Shown piece after piece: positions 28,443 to 43,405 of a stretch of DNA of 64,000 nt. A program made the position numbers and the translations under genes. The notes under the pieces were generated by a model. That model made no database searches, had not been told where the DNA came from, and saw only the letters and a list, made by a program, of their open reading frames with translations. The stretch spans positions 62,001-126,000 of the forward strand of contig NW_027479289.1 in assembly GCF_051014685.1 (NCBI RefSeq), in the 5' to 3' direction. Source of the stretch: Ptiloglossa arizonensis (lineage: Eukaryota; Arthropoda; Insecta; Hymenoptera; Colletidae). The first letter of the stretch is position 1; each line of letters starts with the position of its first letter.

Positions 28443-28904
28443 ATAACGTATAACGTATAACGTATAACGTATAACGTATAACGTATAACGTATAACGTAT
28501 AACGTATAACGTATAACGTATAACGTATAACGTATAACGTATAACGTATAACGTATAACGTATAACGTATAACGTATAACGTATAACGTATAACGTATAA
28601 CGTATAACGTATAACGTATAACGTATAGCGTATAACGTATAACGTATAACGTATAACGTATAACGTATAACGTATAACGTATAACGTATAACGTATAACG
28701 TATAACGTATAACGTATAACGTATAACGTATAACGTATAACGTATAACGTATAACGTATAACGTATAACGTATAACGTATAACGTATAACGTATAACGTA
28801 TAACGTATAACGTATAACGTATAACGTATAACGTATAACGTATAACGTATAACGTATAACGTATAACGTATAACGTATAACGTATAACGTATAACGTATA
28901 ACGT

Positions 28905-29618
28905 GTAACGAAGAACGTATAACGAAGAACGTAAAACGTATAACATATATCCTATAACGCATAACGTATATCGTATAACGCATAACGTATAGCGAATAAC
29001 GCATAACGTATAACGTATAACGTATAACCTATAACGTATAACGTAAAACATATGACGTATTACATATTACGTATAACGTATAACGTATAACGTATAACGT
29101 ATAACGTATAACGTATAACGTGTAACGAAGAACGTATAACGAAGAACGTAAAACGTATAACATATATCCTATAACTCATAACGTATATCGAATAACGCAT
29201 AACGTATAGCGAATAACGCATAACGTATAACGTATAACGTATAACGTATAACGTATAACGTATAACGTATAACGTATAACGTATAACGTATAACGTATAA
29301 CGTATAACGTATAACGTATAACGTATAACGTATAACGTATAACGTATAACGTATAACCTATAACGTATTACGTATAACGTATAACGTGTAACGTATAACG
29401 TATAACGTATAACGTATAACGTATAGCGTAAAACATATGACGTATTACATATTACGTATAACGTATAACGTATAACGTATAACGTATAACGTATAACGTG
29501 TAACGAAGAACGTATAACGAAGAACGTAAAACGTATAACATATATCCTATAACGCATAACGTATATTGTATAACGCATAACGTATAGCGAATAACGCATA
29601 ACGTATAGCGAATAACGC
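28905..29618 (+). repeat. Module W, copy 2
   Basis: Cassettes A at 28,905, 29,122 and 29,500 (spacing 217 and 378), cassettes B at 29,045 and 29,430. The doubled-tail cassette is followed at once by a six-dimer tract. Confidence 0.88.
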
Positions 29619-29625
29619 ATAACGT

Positions 29626-29702
29626 ATAACGCATAACGTATAACGCATAACGTATAACGCATAACGTATAACGCATAACGTATAACGCATAACGTATAAC
29701 GC
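29626..29702 (+). repeat. 14-bp dimer tract, 6 ataacgc units
   Basis: ataacgc and ataacgt alternate strictly with a 14-bp period, six ataacgc units counted. It follows the doubled-tail cassette of W copy 2 with no intervening perfect run. Confidence 0.93.
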
Positions 29703-30423
29703 ATAACGTATAACGTATAACGTATAACGTATAACGTATAACGTAGAACGTATAACGTATAACGTATAACGTATAACGTATAACGTATAACGTATAACGT
29801 ATAACGTATAACGTATAACGTATAACGTATAACGTATAACGTATAACGTATAACGTATAACGTATAACGTATAACGTATAACGTATAACGTATAACGTAT
29901 AACGTATAACGTATAACGTATAACGTATAACGTATAACGTATAACTTATAACGTATAACGTATAACGTATAACGTATAACGTATAACGTATAACCTATAA
30001 CGTATTACGTATAACGTATAACGTATATCGTATAACGTATAACGTATAACGTATAACGTATAGCGTATAACGTATAACGTATAACGTATAACGTATAACG
30101 TATAACGTATAACGTATAACGTAAAACATATGACGTATTACATATTACGTATAACGTATAACGTATAACGTATAACGTATAACGTATAACGTATAACGTA
30201 TAACGTATAACGTATAACGTATAACGTGTAACGAAGAACGTATAACGAAGAACGTAAAACGTATAACATATATCCTATAACGCATAACGTATATTGTATA
30301 ACGCATAACGTATAGCGAATAACGCATAACGTATAGCGAATAACGCATAACGTATAACGTATAACGTATAACGTATAACGTATAACGTATAACGTATAAC
30401 GTATAACGTATAACGTATAACGT

Positions 30424-30500
30424 ATAACGCATAACGTATAACGCATAACGTATAACGCATAACGTATAACGCATAACGTATAACGCATAACGTATAACGC
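30424..30500 (+). repeat. 14-bp dimer tract, 6 ataacgc units
   Basis: Six ataacgc units at 14-bp intervals, downstream of the doubled-tail cassette A at 30,228 after a short perfect run. Confidence 0.93.
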
Positions 30501-30990
30501 ATAACGTATAACGTATAACGTATAACGTATAACGTATAACGTAGAACGTATAACGTATAACGTATAACGTATAACGTATAACGTATAACGTATAACGTAT
30601 AACGTATAACGTATAACGTATAACGTATAACGTATAACGTATAACGTATAACGTATAACGTATAACGTATAACGTATAACGTGTAACGTATAACGTATAA
30701 CGTATAACGTATAACGTATAGCGTAAAACATATGACGTATTACATATTACGTATAACGTATAACGTATAACGTATAACGTATAACGTATAACGTGTAACG
30801 AAGAACGTATAACGAAGAACGTAAAACGTATAACATATATCCTATAACGCATAACGTATATTGTATAACGCATAACGTATAGCGAATAACGCATAACGTA
30901 TAGCGAATAACGCATAACGTATAACGTATAACGTATAACGTATAACGTATAACGTATAACGTATAACGTATAACGTATAACGTATAACGT

Positions 30991-31067
30991 ATAACGCATA
31001 ACGTATAACGCATAACGTATAACGCATAACGTATAACGCATAACGTATAACGCATAACGTATAACGC
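30991..31067 (+). repeat. 14-bp dimer tract, 6 ataacgc units
   Basis: Six units, downstream of the doubled-tail cassette A at 30,795. Its surroundings match the previous tract with a 567-bp offset. Confidence 0.93.
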
Positions 31068-32110
31068 ATAACGTATAACGTATAACGTATAACGTATAAC
31101 GTATAACGTAGAACGTATAACGTATAACGTATAACGTATAACGTATAACGTATAACGTATAACGTATAACGTATAACGTATAACGTATAACGTATAACGT
31201 ATAACGTATAACGTATAACGTATAACGTATAACGTATAACGTATAACGTATAACGTATAACGTATAACGTATAACGTATAACGTATAACGTATAACGTAT
31301 AACGTATAACGTATAACGTATAACGTATAACGTATAACGTATAACTTATAACGTATAACGTATAACGTATAACGTATAACGTATAACGTATAACCTATAA
31401 CGTATTACGTATAACGTATAACGTATATCGTATAACGTATAACGTATAACGTATAACGTATAGCGTATAACGTATAACGTATAACGTATAACGTATAACG
31501 TATAACGTATAACGTATAACGTAAAACATATGACGTATTACATATTACGTATAACGTATAACGTATAACGTATAACGTATAACGTATAACGTATAACGTA
31601 TAACGTATAACGTATAACGTATAACGTGTAACGAAGAACGTATAACGAAGAACGTAAAACGTATAACATATATCCTATAACGCATAACGTATATCGTATA
31701 ACGCATAACGTATAGCGAATAACGCATAACGTATAACGTATAACGTATAACGTATAACGTATAACGTATAACGTATAACGTATAACGTATAACGTATAAC
31801 CTATAACGTATTACGTATAACGTATAACGTATAACGTATAACGTATAACGTATAACGTATAACGTATAACGTATAACGTAAAACATATGACGTATTACAT
31901 ATTACGTATAACGTATAACGTATAACGTATAACGTATAACGTGTAACGAAGAACGTATAACGAAGAACGTAAAACGTATAACATATATCCTATAACGCAT
32001 AACGTATATTGTATAACGCATAACGTATAGCGAATAACGCATAACGTATAGCGAATAACGCATAACGTATAACGTATAACGTATAACGTATAACGTATAA
32101 CGTATAACGT

Positions 32111-32187
32111 ATAACGCATAACGTATAACGCATAACGTATAACGCATAACGTATAACGCATAACGTATAACGCATAACGTATAACGC
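32111..32187 (+). repeat. 14-bp dimer tract, 6 ataacgc units
   Basis: Six units after the doubled-tail cassette at 31,943. The homologous tract in V copy 2 has seven (42,153-42,243) and in V copy 3 six (48,756-48,832). Confidence 0.93.
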
Positions 32188-33160
32188 ATAACGTATAACG
32201 TATAACGTATAACGTATAACGTATAACGTATAACGTATAACGTATAACGTATAACGTATAACGTATAACGTATAACGTATAACGTATAACGTATAACGTA
32301 TAACGTATAACGTATAACGTATAACGTATAACGTATAACGTATAACGTATAACGTATAACGTATAACGTATAACGTATAACGTATAACGTATAACGTATA
32401 ACGTATAACGTATAACTTATAACGTATAACGTATAACGTATAACGTATAACGTATAACGTATAACCTATAACGTATTACGTATAACGTATAACGTATATC
32501 GTATAACGTATAACGTATAACGTATAACGTATAGCGTATAACGTATAACGTATAACGTATAACGTATAACGTATAACGTATAACGTAAAACATATGACGT
32601 ATTACATATTACGTATAACGTATAACGTATAACGTATAACGTATAACGTATAACGTATAACGTGTAACGAAGAACGTATAACGAAGAACGTAAAACGTAT
32701 AACATATATCCTATAACGCATAACGTATATCGTATAACGCATAACGTATAGCGAATAACGCATAACGTATAACGTATAACGTATAACGTATAACGTATAA
32801 CGTATAACGTATAACGTATAACGTATAACGTATAACCTATAACGTATTACGTATAACGTATAACGTATAACGTATAACGTATAACGTATAACGTATAACG
32901 TATAACGTATAACGTAAAACATATGACGTATTACATATTACGTATAACGTATAACGTATAACGTATAACGTATAACGTGTAACGAAGAACGTATAACGAA
33001 GAACGTAAAACGTATAACATATATCCTATAACGCATAACGTATATTGTATAACGCATAACGTATAGCGAATAACGCATAACGTATAGCGAATAACGCATA
33101 ACGTATAACGTATAACGTATAACGTATAACGTATAACGTATAACGTATAACGTATAACGT

Positions 33161-33237
33161 ATAACGCATAACGTATAACGCATAACGTATAACGCATAAC
33201 GTATAACGCATAACGTATAACGCATAACGTATAACGC
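33161..33237 (+). repeat. 14-bp dimer tract, 6 ataacgc units
   Basis: Six units after the doubled-tail cassette at 32,979. Homologous tracts at 43,217 and 49,855 also have six. Confidence 0.93.
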
Positions 33238-33349
33238 ATAACGTATAACGTATAACGTATAACGTATAACGTATAACGTATAACGTATAACGTATAACGT
33301 ATAACGTATAACGTATAACGTATAACGTATAACGTATAACGTATAACGT

Positions 33350-34077
33350 GTAACGAAGAACGTATAACGGAGAACGTAAAACGTATAACATATATCCTAT
33401 AACGCATAACGTATATCGTATAACGCATAACGTATAGCGAATAACGCATAACGTATAACGTATAACGTATAACCTATAACGTATAACGTAAAACATATGA
33501 CGTATTACATATTACGTATAACGTATAACGTATAACGTATAACGTATAACGTATAACGTATAACGTATAACGTGTAACGAAGAACGTATAACGAAGAACG
33601 TAAAACGTATAACATATATCCTATAACTCATAACGTATATCGTATAACGCATAACGTATAGCGAATAACGCATAACGTATAACGTATAATGTATAACGTA
33701 TAACGTATAACGTATAACGTATAACGTATAACGTATAACGTATAACGTATAACGTATAACGTATAACGTATAACGTATAACGTATAACGTATAACGTATA
33801 ACGTATAACGTATAACCTATAACGTATTACGTATAACGTATAACGTATAACGTATAACGTATAACGTATAACGTATAACGTATAACGTAAAACATATGAC
33901 GTATTACATATTACGTATAACGTATAACGTATAACGTATAACGTATAACGTATAACGTGTAACGAAGAACGTATAACGAAGAACGTAAAACGTATAACAT
34001 ATATCCTATAACGCATAACGTATATTGTATAACGCATAACGTATAGCGAATAACGCATAACGTATAGCGAATAACGC
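33350..34077 (+). repeat. Module W, copy 3
   Basis: Cassettes A at 33,350, 33,574 and 33,959 (spacing 224 and 385). The first has a single-base change in its second dimer (ggagaacg in place of gaagaacg, near 33,369). It ends with the doubled-tail cassette that precedes the 13-dimer tract. Confidence 0.88.
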
Positions 34078-34126
34078 ATAACGTATAACGTATAACGTAT
34101 AACGTATAACGTATAACGTATAACGT

Positions 34127-34301
34127 ATAACGCATAACGTATAACGCATAACGTATAACGCATAACGTATAACGCATAACGTATAACGCATAACGTATAA
34201 CGCATAACGTATAACGCATAACGTATAACGCATAACGTATAACGCATAACGTATAACGCATAACGTATAACGCATAACGTATAACGCATAACGTATAACG
34301 C
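34127..34301 (+). repeat. 14-bp dimer tract, 13 ataacgc units (expanded)
   Basis: Thirteen ataacgc units at strict 14-bp spacing from 34,127 to 34,301, then directly cassette B at 34,316. Homologous tracts have 14 (44,176) and 18 (50,814). Confidence 0.93.
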
Positions 34302-34392
34302 ATAACGTATAACGTAAAACATATGACGTATTACATATTACGTATAACGTATAACGTATAACGTATAACGTATAACGTATAACGTATAACGT

Positions 34393-34700
34393 GTAACGAA
34401 GAACGTATAACGAAGAACGTAAAACGTATAACATATATCCTATAACGCATAACGTATATCGTATAACGCATAACGTAAAGCGAATAACTCATAACGTATA
34501 ACGTATAACGTATAACGTATAACGTATAACGTAAAACATATGACGTATTACATATTACGTATAACGTATAACGTATAACGTATAACGTATAACGTATAAC
34601 ATGTAACGAAGAACGTATAACGAAGAACGTAAAACGTATAACATATATCCTATAACGCATAACGTATATCGTATAACGCATAACGTATAGCGAATAACGC
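34393..34700 (+). repeat. Doublet D1 (entry side of U1)
   Basis: Two cassettes A exactly 210 bp (30 units) apart, 34,393 and 34,603, with a cassette B (34,533) between. The first ends in aaagcga and ataactc instead of atagcga and ataacgc; the second is introduced by ataacat. Seven such doublets exist, all with 210-bp spacing. Confidence 0.92.
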
Positions 34701-34966
34701 ATAACGTATAACGTATAACGTATAACGTATAACGTATAACGTATAACGTATAACGTATAACGTATAACGTATAATGTATAACGTATAACGTATAACGTAT
34801 AACGTATAACGTATAACGTATAACGTATAACGTATAACGTATAACGTATAACGTATAACGTATAACGTATAACGTATAACGTATTACGTATAATGTATAA
34901 CGTATAACGTATAACGTATAACGTATAACGTATAACGTATAACGTATAACGTATAACGTATAACGT

Positions 34967-37705
34967 GTAACGAAGAACGTATAACGAAGAACGTAAAACG
35001 TATAACATATATCCTATAACGCATAACGTATATCGTATAACGCATAACGTATAGCGAATAACGCATAACGTATAACGTATAACGTATAACGCATAACGTA
35101 TAACGTATAACGTATAACCATTGACGTATAACGTGTAACGTATAACGTATAACGTATAACGTATAACGTATAACGTATAACGTATAACGTATAACGTATA
35201 ACGTATAACGTATGACGTATAAAGTATAACGTATAACGTATAACGTATAACGTATAGCGTATAACGTATAACGTATAACGTGTAACGTATAACGTATAAC
35301 GTATAACGTATAACGTATATCGTATAACGTATAACGAATACCGAATAACGTATAACGTGTAACGAAGAACGCATAACGCATAACGTATAACGTATATCGT
35401 ATAACGTATAATGTATAACGTATAGCGCATAACGTATAACGTATAACCTATGACGTATAACGTATAACGTATAACGTATAACAAATAACGTATAACGTAT
35501 AACGAATATCGTAGAACGTATAACGCGTAACGTATAACGTATAACGTATAACGTATAACTAATAACGTATAACGTATAACGAATATCGTAGAACGTATAA
35601 CGCGTAACGTATAACGTATAACGTATAACGTATAACGTATAATTTATGACGTATAACGTATAACGTATAACGTATAACGTATAACGTATAACGTATAACG
35701 TATAACGTATAACGTATAACGTATAACGTATAACGTATAACGTATAACGTATAACGTATAACGTATAGCGTATAACGTATAACGTATAACGTATAACGTA
35801 TAACGTATAACGTATAACGTATAACGTATAACGTATAACGTATAACGTATAACGTATAACGTATAACGTATAACGTATACCGTATAACGTATAACTTATA
35901 ACGTATAACTTATAACGTATAACGTATAACGTATAACGTATAACGTATAACGTATAACGTATAACGTATAACCTATGACGTATAACGTATAACTTATAAC
36001 GTATAACGTATAACGCATAACGTATAACGTATAACGTATAACATGTAATGTATAACGTATAACGTATAATGAATAACGTATAACGTATAACGTATAACGC
36101 ACACCGTATAACGTATCACGTTTAACGTATTACGAATAACGTATAACGTATTACGTATAACGTATAACGTATAACGTATAACGTATAACGTATAACGTAT
36201 AACGTATAACGTATAACGTATAACGTATAACGTATAACGTATAACGTATAACGTATAACGTATAACGTATAACGTATAACGTATAAAGTATAACGTATAA
36301 CGCATATCGTATAACGTATAACATATAACGGATAACGTAAAACGCATAACGTATAACGTATAACGTATAGCGTATAACGTATAACGTATAACGTATAACG
36401 TATAACGTATAACGTATAACTTATGACGTATAACGTATAACGTATAACGTATAACGTATAACGTATAACGTATAACGTATAACGTAAAACGTATAACTTA
36501 TAACGTATAACGTATAACGTATAACGTATAACGTACAACATATAACGTATAACGTATAACGTATAACGTATAACGTATAACGTATAACGTATAACGAATA
36601 CCGAATAACGTGTAACGTGTAACGAAGAACGCATAACGCATTACGTATAACGTATATCGTATAACGTATAATGTATAACGTATAACGCATAACGTATAAC
36701 GTATAACCTATGACGTACAACGTATAACGTATAACGTATAACTAATAACGTATAACGTATAACGTATAACGAATATCGTAGAACGTATAACGCATAACGT
36801 ACAACGTATAACGTATAACGTATATCGTATAACGTATAACATATAACGAATAACGTAAAACGCAAAACGTATAACGTATAACGTATAACGTATAACGTAT
36901 AACGCGTAACATGTAATGTATATATCGTATAACGTATAATGTATAACGTATAACGTATAACGTATAACGTATAACGTATAACGTATGACGTATAACGTAT
37001 ATCGTATAACGTATAACGTATAACGTATAACGTATAACGTATAACGTATAACCTATGACGTATAACGTCTAACGTATAACGTATATCGTATAACGTATAA
37101 CGTATAACGTATAACGTATAACGAATAACGTATAACGTATAACGTATAACGTATAACGTATAACGTATAACGTATAACGTATAAAGTATAACGTATAACG
37201 TATAACGTATAACGTATAACGTATAACGTATAACGTATAACGTATAACGTATAACGTATAACGTATAACGTATAACGTATAACCTATGTCGTATAACGTG
37301 TAACGTATAACGTATGACGTATAACGTATAACGTATAACGTATAACGTATAACGTATAACGTATAACGTATAACGTATAACGTATAACGTATAACGTATA
37401 GCGTATAACGTATAACGTATAACGTATAACGTATAACGTATAACGTATAACGTGTAACGTATAACGTATAACGTATAACGTATAACGTATAACGTATAAC
37501 GTATAACGTATAGCGTATAACGTATAACGTATAACGTATAACGTATAACGTATAACGTATAACGTATAACGTATAGCGTATAACGTATAACGTATAACGT
37601 ATAACGTATAACGTATAACGTATAACGTAAAACATATGACGTATTACATATTACGTATAACGTATAACGTATAACGTATAACGTATAACGTATAACGTAT
37701 AACGT
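34967..37705 (+). repeat. U block, copy 1 (2,739 bp)
   Basis: Begins with a cassette A and then has a long stretch with no complete cassette A but many rare variants in fixed order: ataacca then ttgacgt (35,116), ataaagt, ataccga (about 35,340), a cassette-A-like start with agaacgc (35,359), ataacaa, ataattt, ataccgt, acaccgt with atcacgt and ttaacgt (about 36,100), ataacgg, a second ataccga, the +2 slip (36,920), agaacgt units, and an atgtcgt unit (about 37,287). The same series appears in U2, U3 and U4. Confidence 0.9.
36920..36928 (+). other. Phase slip +2 (9-bp unit atatatcgt), U1
   Basis: After a gtaatgt unit the next unit is atatatcgt, two bases longer than atatcgt. Cassette phase moves by two across this point (34,967 is 2 modulo 7; 37,706 is 4 modulo 7). 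The identical slip recurs at the same place in U2, U3, U4 and the decayed U fragment. Confidence 0.94.
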
Positions 37706-38615
37706 GTAACGAAGAACGTATAACGAAGAACGTAAAACGTATAACATATATCCTATAACGCATAACGTATATCGTATAACGCATAACGTATAGCGAATAA
37801 CGCATAACGTATAACGTATAACGTATAACGCATAACGTATAACGTATAACGTATAACCATTGACGTATAACGTGTAACGTATAACGTATAACGTATAACG
37901 TATAACGTATAACGTATAACGTATAACGTATAACGTATAACGTATAACGTATGACGTATAAAGTATAACGTATAACGTATAACGTATAACGTATAGCGTA
38001 TAACGTATAACGTATAACGTGTAACGTATAACGTATAACGTATAACGTATAACGTATATCGTATAACGTATAACGAATACCGAATAACGTATAACGTGTA
38101 ACGAAGAACGCATAACGCATAACGTATAACGTATATCGTATAACGTATAATGTATAACGTATAGCGCATAACGTATAACGTATAACCTATGACGTATAAC
38201 GTATAACGTATAACGTATAACAAATAACGTATAACGTATAACGAATATCGTAGAACGTATAACGCGTAACGTATAACGTATAACGTATAACGTATAACTA
38301 ATAACGTATAACGTATAACGAATATCGTAGAACGTATAACGCGTAACGTATAACGTATAACGTATAACGTATAACGTATAATTTATGACGTATAACGTAT
38401 AACGTATAACGTATAACGTATAACGTATAACGTATAACGTATAACGTATAACGTATAACGTATAACGTATAACGTATAACGTATAACGTATAACGTATAA
38501 CGTATAGCGTATAACGTATAACGTATAACGTATAACGTATAACGTATAACGTATAACGTATAACGTATAACGTATAACGTATAACGTATAACGTATAACG
38601 TATAACGTATAACGT

Positions 38616-39469
38616 ATACCGTATAACGTATAACTTATAACGTATAACTTATAACGTATAACGTATAACGTATAACGTATAACGTATAACGTATAACGTA
38701 TAACGTATAACCTACGACGTATAACGTATAACTTATAACGTATAACGTATAACGCATAACGTATAACGTATAACGTATAACATGTAATGTATAACGTATA
38801 ACGTATAATGAATAACGTATAACGTATAACGTATAACGCACACCGTATAACGTATCACGTTTAACGTATTACGAATAACGTATAACGTATTACGTATAAC
38901 GTATAACGTATAACGTATAACGTATAACGTATAACGTATAACGTATAACGTATAACGTATAACGTATAACGTATAACGTATAACGTATAACGTATAACGT
39001 ATAACGTATAACGTATAACGTATAACGTATAACGTATAACGTATACCGTATAACGTATAACTTATAACGTATAACTTATAACGTATAACGTATAACGTAT
39101 AACGTATAACGTATAACGTATAACGTATAACGTATAACCTATGACGTATAACGTATAACTTATAACGTATAACGTATAACGCATAACGTATAACGTATAA
39201 CGTATAACATGTAATGTATAACGTATAACGTATAATGAATAACGTATAACGTATAACGTATAACGCACACCGTATAACGTATCACGTTTAACGTATTACG
39301 AATAACGTATAACGTATTACGTATAACGTATAACGTATAACGTATAACGTATAACGTATAACGTATAACGTATAACGTATAACGTATAACGTATAACGTA
39401 TAACGTATAACGTATAACGTATAACGTATAACGTATAACGTATAACGTATAAAGTATAACGTATAACGC
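38616..39469 (+). repeat. 427-bp tandem duplication inside U2
   Basis: The series starting at ataccgt (38,616) and running through ataactt, acaccgt, atcacgt and ttaacgt to attacgt is repeated from 39,043. The first copy has ataacct followed by acgacgt, the second has atgacgt there; that is the one difference I see. Confidence 0.9.
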
Positions 39470-40085
39470 ATATCGTATAACGTATAACATATAACGGATA
39501 ACGTAAAACGCATAACGTATAACGTATAACGTATAGCGTATAACGTATAACGTATAACGTATAACGTATAACGTATAACGTATAACTTATGACGTATAAC
39601 GTATAACGTATAACGTATAACGTATAACGTATAACGTATAACGTATAACGTAAAACGTATAACTTATAACGTATAACGTATAACGTATAACGTATAACGT
39701 ATAACATATAACGTATAACGTATAACGTATAACGTATAACGTATAACGTATAACGTATAACGAATACCGAATAACGTGTAACGTGTAACGAAGAACGCAT
39801 AACGCATTACGTATAACGTATATCGTATAACGTATAATGTATAACGTATAACGCATAACGTATAACGTATAACCTATGACGTACAACGTATAACGTATAA
39901 CGTATAACTAATAACGTATAACGTATAACGTATAACGAATATCGTAGAACGTATAACGCATAACGTACAACGTATAACGTATAACGTATATCGTATAACG
40001 TATAACATATAACGAATAACGTAAAACGCAAAACGTATAACGTATAACGTATAACGTATAACGTATAACGCGTAACATGTAATGT

Positions 40086-40094
40086 ATATATCGT
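40086..40094 (+). other. Phase slip +2, U2
   Basis: Same atatatcgt unit after gtaatgt as in U1; cassette phase moves from 4 modulo 7 (37,706) to 6 modulo 7 (40,872). Confidence 0.94.
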
Positions 40095-40871
40095 ATAACG
40101 TATAATGTATAACGTATAACGTATAACGTATAACGTATAACGTATAACGTATGACGTATAACGTATATCGTATAACGTATAACGTATAACGTATAACGTA
40201 TAACGTATAACGTATAACCTATGACGTATAACGTCTAACGTATAACGTATATCGTATAACGTATAACGTATAACGTATAACGTATAACGAATAACGTATA
40301 ACGTATAACGTATAACGTATAACGTATAACGTATAACGTATAACGTATAAAGTATAACGTATAACGTATAACGTATAACGTATAACGTATAACGTATAAC
40401 GTATAACGTATAACGTATAACGTATAACGTATAACGTATAACGTATAACCTATGTCGTATAACGTGTAACGTATAACGTATGACGTATAACGTATAACGT
40501 ATAACGTATAACGTATAACGTATAACGTATAACGTATAACGTATAACGTATAACGTATAACGTATAGCGTATAACGTATAACGTATAACGTATAACGTAT
40601 AACGTATAACGTATAACGTGTAACGTATAACGTATAACGTATAACGTATAACGTATAACGTATAACGTATAACGTATAGCGTATAACGTATAACGTATAA
40701 CGTATAACGTATAACGTATAACGTATAACGTATAACGTATAGCGTATAACGTATAACGTATAACGTATAACGTATAACGTATAACGTATAACGTAAAACA
40801 TATGACGTATTACATATTACGTATAACGTATAACGTATAACGTATAACGTATAACGTATAACGTATAACGT

Positions 40872-41179
40872 GTAACGAAGAACGTATAACGAAGAACGTA
40901 AAACGTATAACATATATCCTATAACGCATAACGTATATCGTATAACGCATAACGTAAAGCAAATAACTCATAACGTATAACGTATAACGTATAACGTATA
41001 ACGTATAACGTAAAACATATGACGTATTACATATTACGTATAACGTATAACGTATAACGTATAACGTATAACGTATAACATGTAACGAAGAACGTATAAC
41101 GAAGAACGTAAAACGTATAACATATATCCTATAACGCATAACGTATATCGTATAACGCATAACGTATAGCGAATAACGC
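40872..41179 (+). repeat. Doublet D2 (exit side of U2)
   Basis: Cassettes A at 40,872 and 41,082 with cassette B at 41,012. The first tail unit is aaagcaa, a CpG-to-CpA change of the aaagcga found in the other doublets. It is followed by ataactt and atgacgt (about 41,203), as are the exit doublets D4 and D6. Confidence 0.92.
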
Positions 41180-42152
41180 ATAACGTATAACGTATAACGT
41201 ATAACTTATGACGTATAACGTATAACGTATAACGTATAACGTATAACGTATAACGTATAACGTATAACGTATAACGTATAACGTATAACGTATAACGTAT
41301 AACGTATATCGTATAACGTATAACGTATAACGTATAACGTATAACGTATAACGTATAACGTATAACGTATAACGTATAACGTATAACTTATAACGTATAA
41401 CGTATAACGTATAACGTATAACGTATAACGTATAACCTATAACGTATTACGTATAACGTATAACGTATATCGTATAACGTATAACGTATAACGTATAACG
41501 TATAGCGTATAACGTATAACGTATAACGTATAACGTATAACGTATAACGTATAACGTATAACGTAAAACATATGACGTATTACATATTACGTATAACGTA
41601 TAACGTATAACGTATAACGTATAACGTATAACGTATAACGTATAACGTATAACGTATAACGTATAACGTGTAACGAAGAACGTATAACGAAGAACGTAAA
41701 ACGTATAACATATATCCTATAACGCATAACGTATATCGTATAACGCATAACGTATAGCGAATAACGCATAACGTATAACGTATAACGTATAACGTATAAC
41801 GTATAACGTATAACGTATAACGTATAACGTATAACGTATAACCTATAACGTATTACGTATAACGTATAACGTATAACGTATAACGTATAACGTATAACGT
41901 ATAACGTATAACGTATAACGTAAAACATATGACGTATTACATATTACGTATAACGTATAACGTATAACGTATAACGTATAACGTGTAACGAAGAACGTAT
42001 AACGAAGAACGTAAAACGTATAACATATATCCTATAACGCATAACGTATATTGTATAACGCATAACGTATAGCGAATAACGCATAACGTATAGCGAATAA
42101 CGCATAACGTATAACGTATAACGTATAACGTATAACGTATAACGTATAACGT

Positions 42153-42243
42153 ATAACGCATAACGTATAACGCATAACGTATAACGCATAACGTATAACG
42201 CATAACGTATAACGCATAACGTATAACGCATAACGTATAACGC
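42153..42243 (+). repeat. 14-bp dimer tract, 7 ataacgc units
   Basis: Seven units; the homologous tracts in V copies 1 and 3 have six. The additional 14 bp accounts exactly for the change of the V1-V2 offset from 10,042 to 10,056. Confidence 0.93.
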
Positions 42244-43216
42244 ATAACGTATAACGTATAACGTATAACGTATAACGTATAACGTATAACGTATAACGTA
42301 TAACGTATAACGTATAACGTATAACGTATAACGTATAACGTATAACGTATAACGTATAACGTATAACGTATAACGTATAACGTATAACGTATAACGTATA
42401 ACGTATAACGTATAACGTATAACGTATAACGTATAACGTATAACGTATAACGTATAACGTATAACGTATAACTTATAACGTATAACGTATAACGTATAAC
42501 GTATAACGTATAACGTATAACCTATAACGTATTACGTATAACGTATAACGTATATCGTATAACGTATAACGTATAACGTATAACGTATAGCGTATAACGT
42601 ATAACGTATAACGTATAACGTATAACGTATAACGTATAACGTAAAACATATGACGTATTACATATTACGTATAACGTATAACGTATAACGTATAACGTAT
42701 AACGTATAACGTATAACGTGTAACGAAGAACGTATAACGAAGAACGTAAAACGTATAACATATATCCTATAACGCATAACGTATATCGTATAACGCATAA
42801 CGTATAGCGAATAACGCATAACGTATAACGTATAACGTATAACGTATAACGTATAACGTATAACGTATAACGTATAACGTATAACGTATAACCTATAACG
42901 TATTACGTATAACGTATAACGTATAACGTATAACGTATAACGTATAACGTATAACGTATAACGTATAACGTAAAACATATGACGTATTACATATTACGTA
43001 TAACGTATAACGTATAACGTATAACGTATAACGTGTAACGAAGAACGTATAACGAAGAACGTAAAACGTATAACATATATCCTATAACGCATAACGTATA
43101 TTGTATAACGCATAACGTATAGCGAATAACGCATAACGTATAGCGAATAACGCATAACGTATAACGTATAACGTATAACGTATAACGTATAACGTATAAC
43201 GTATAACGTATAACGT

Positions 43217-43293
43217 ATAACGCATAACGTATAACGCATAACGTATAACGCATAACGTATAACGCATAACGTATAACGCATAACGTATAACGC
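43217..43293 (+). repeat. 14-bp dimer tract, 6 ataacgc units
   Basis: Six units after the doubled-tail cassette at 43,035. Confidence 0.93.
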
Positions 43294-43405
43294 ATAACGT
43301 ATAACGTATAACGTATAACGTATAACGTATAACGTATAACGTATAACGTATAACGTATAACGTATAACGTATAACGTATAACGTATAACGTATAACGTAT
43401 AACGT

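Larger units (their letters stand above)
31523..34392 (+). repeat. V block, copy 1
   Basis: Ordered B-A modules with cassettes A at 31,628, 31,943, 32,664, 32,979, 33,350, 33,574 and 33,959. Copy 2 has them at 41,670, 41,985, 42,720, 43,035, 43,406, 43,623 and 44,008 (offset 10,042, then 10,056, then 10,049). Offset changes are explained by dimer-tract length (6 versus 7 dimers adds 14 bp) and one unit. It contains W copy 3. Confidence 0.87.
37706..40871 (+). repeat. U block, copy 2 (3,166 bp, with internal duplication)
   Basis: Directly follows U1. Markers in its first part match U1 at +2,739 and in its later part at +3,166; the difference of 427 bp (61 units) is an internal tandem duplication. 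Only the super-repeat starting in V copy 1 has two U blocks; the later ones have one each. Confidence 0.9.

Noticed and set aside
34967..40871. U block as a mobile element flanked by direct repeats (doublets D)
   Set aside because: D copies are 308 bp of the same satellite, U has no coding content, and the arrangement is explained by exchange between D copies. Retained only as a structural finding.
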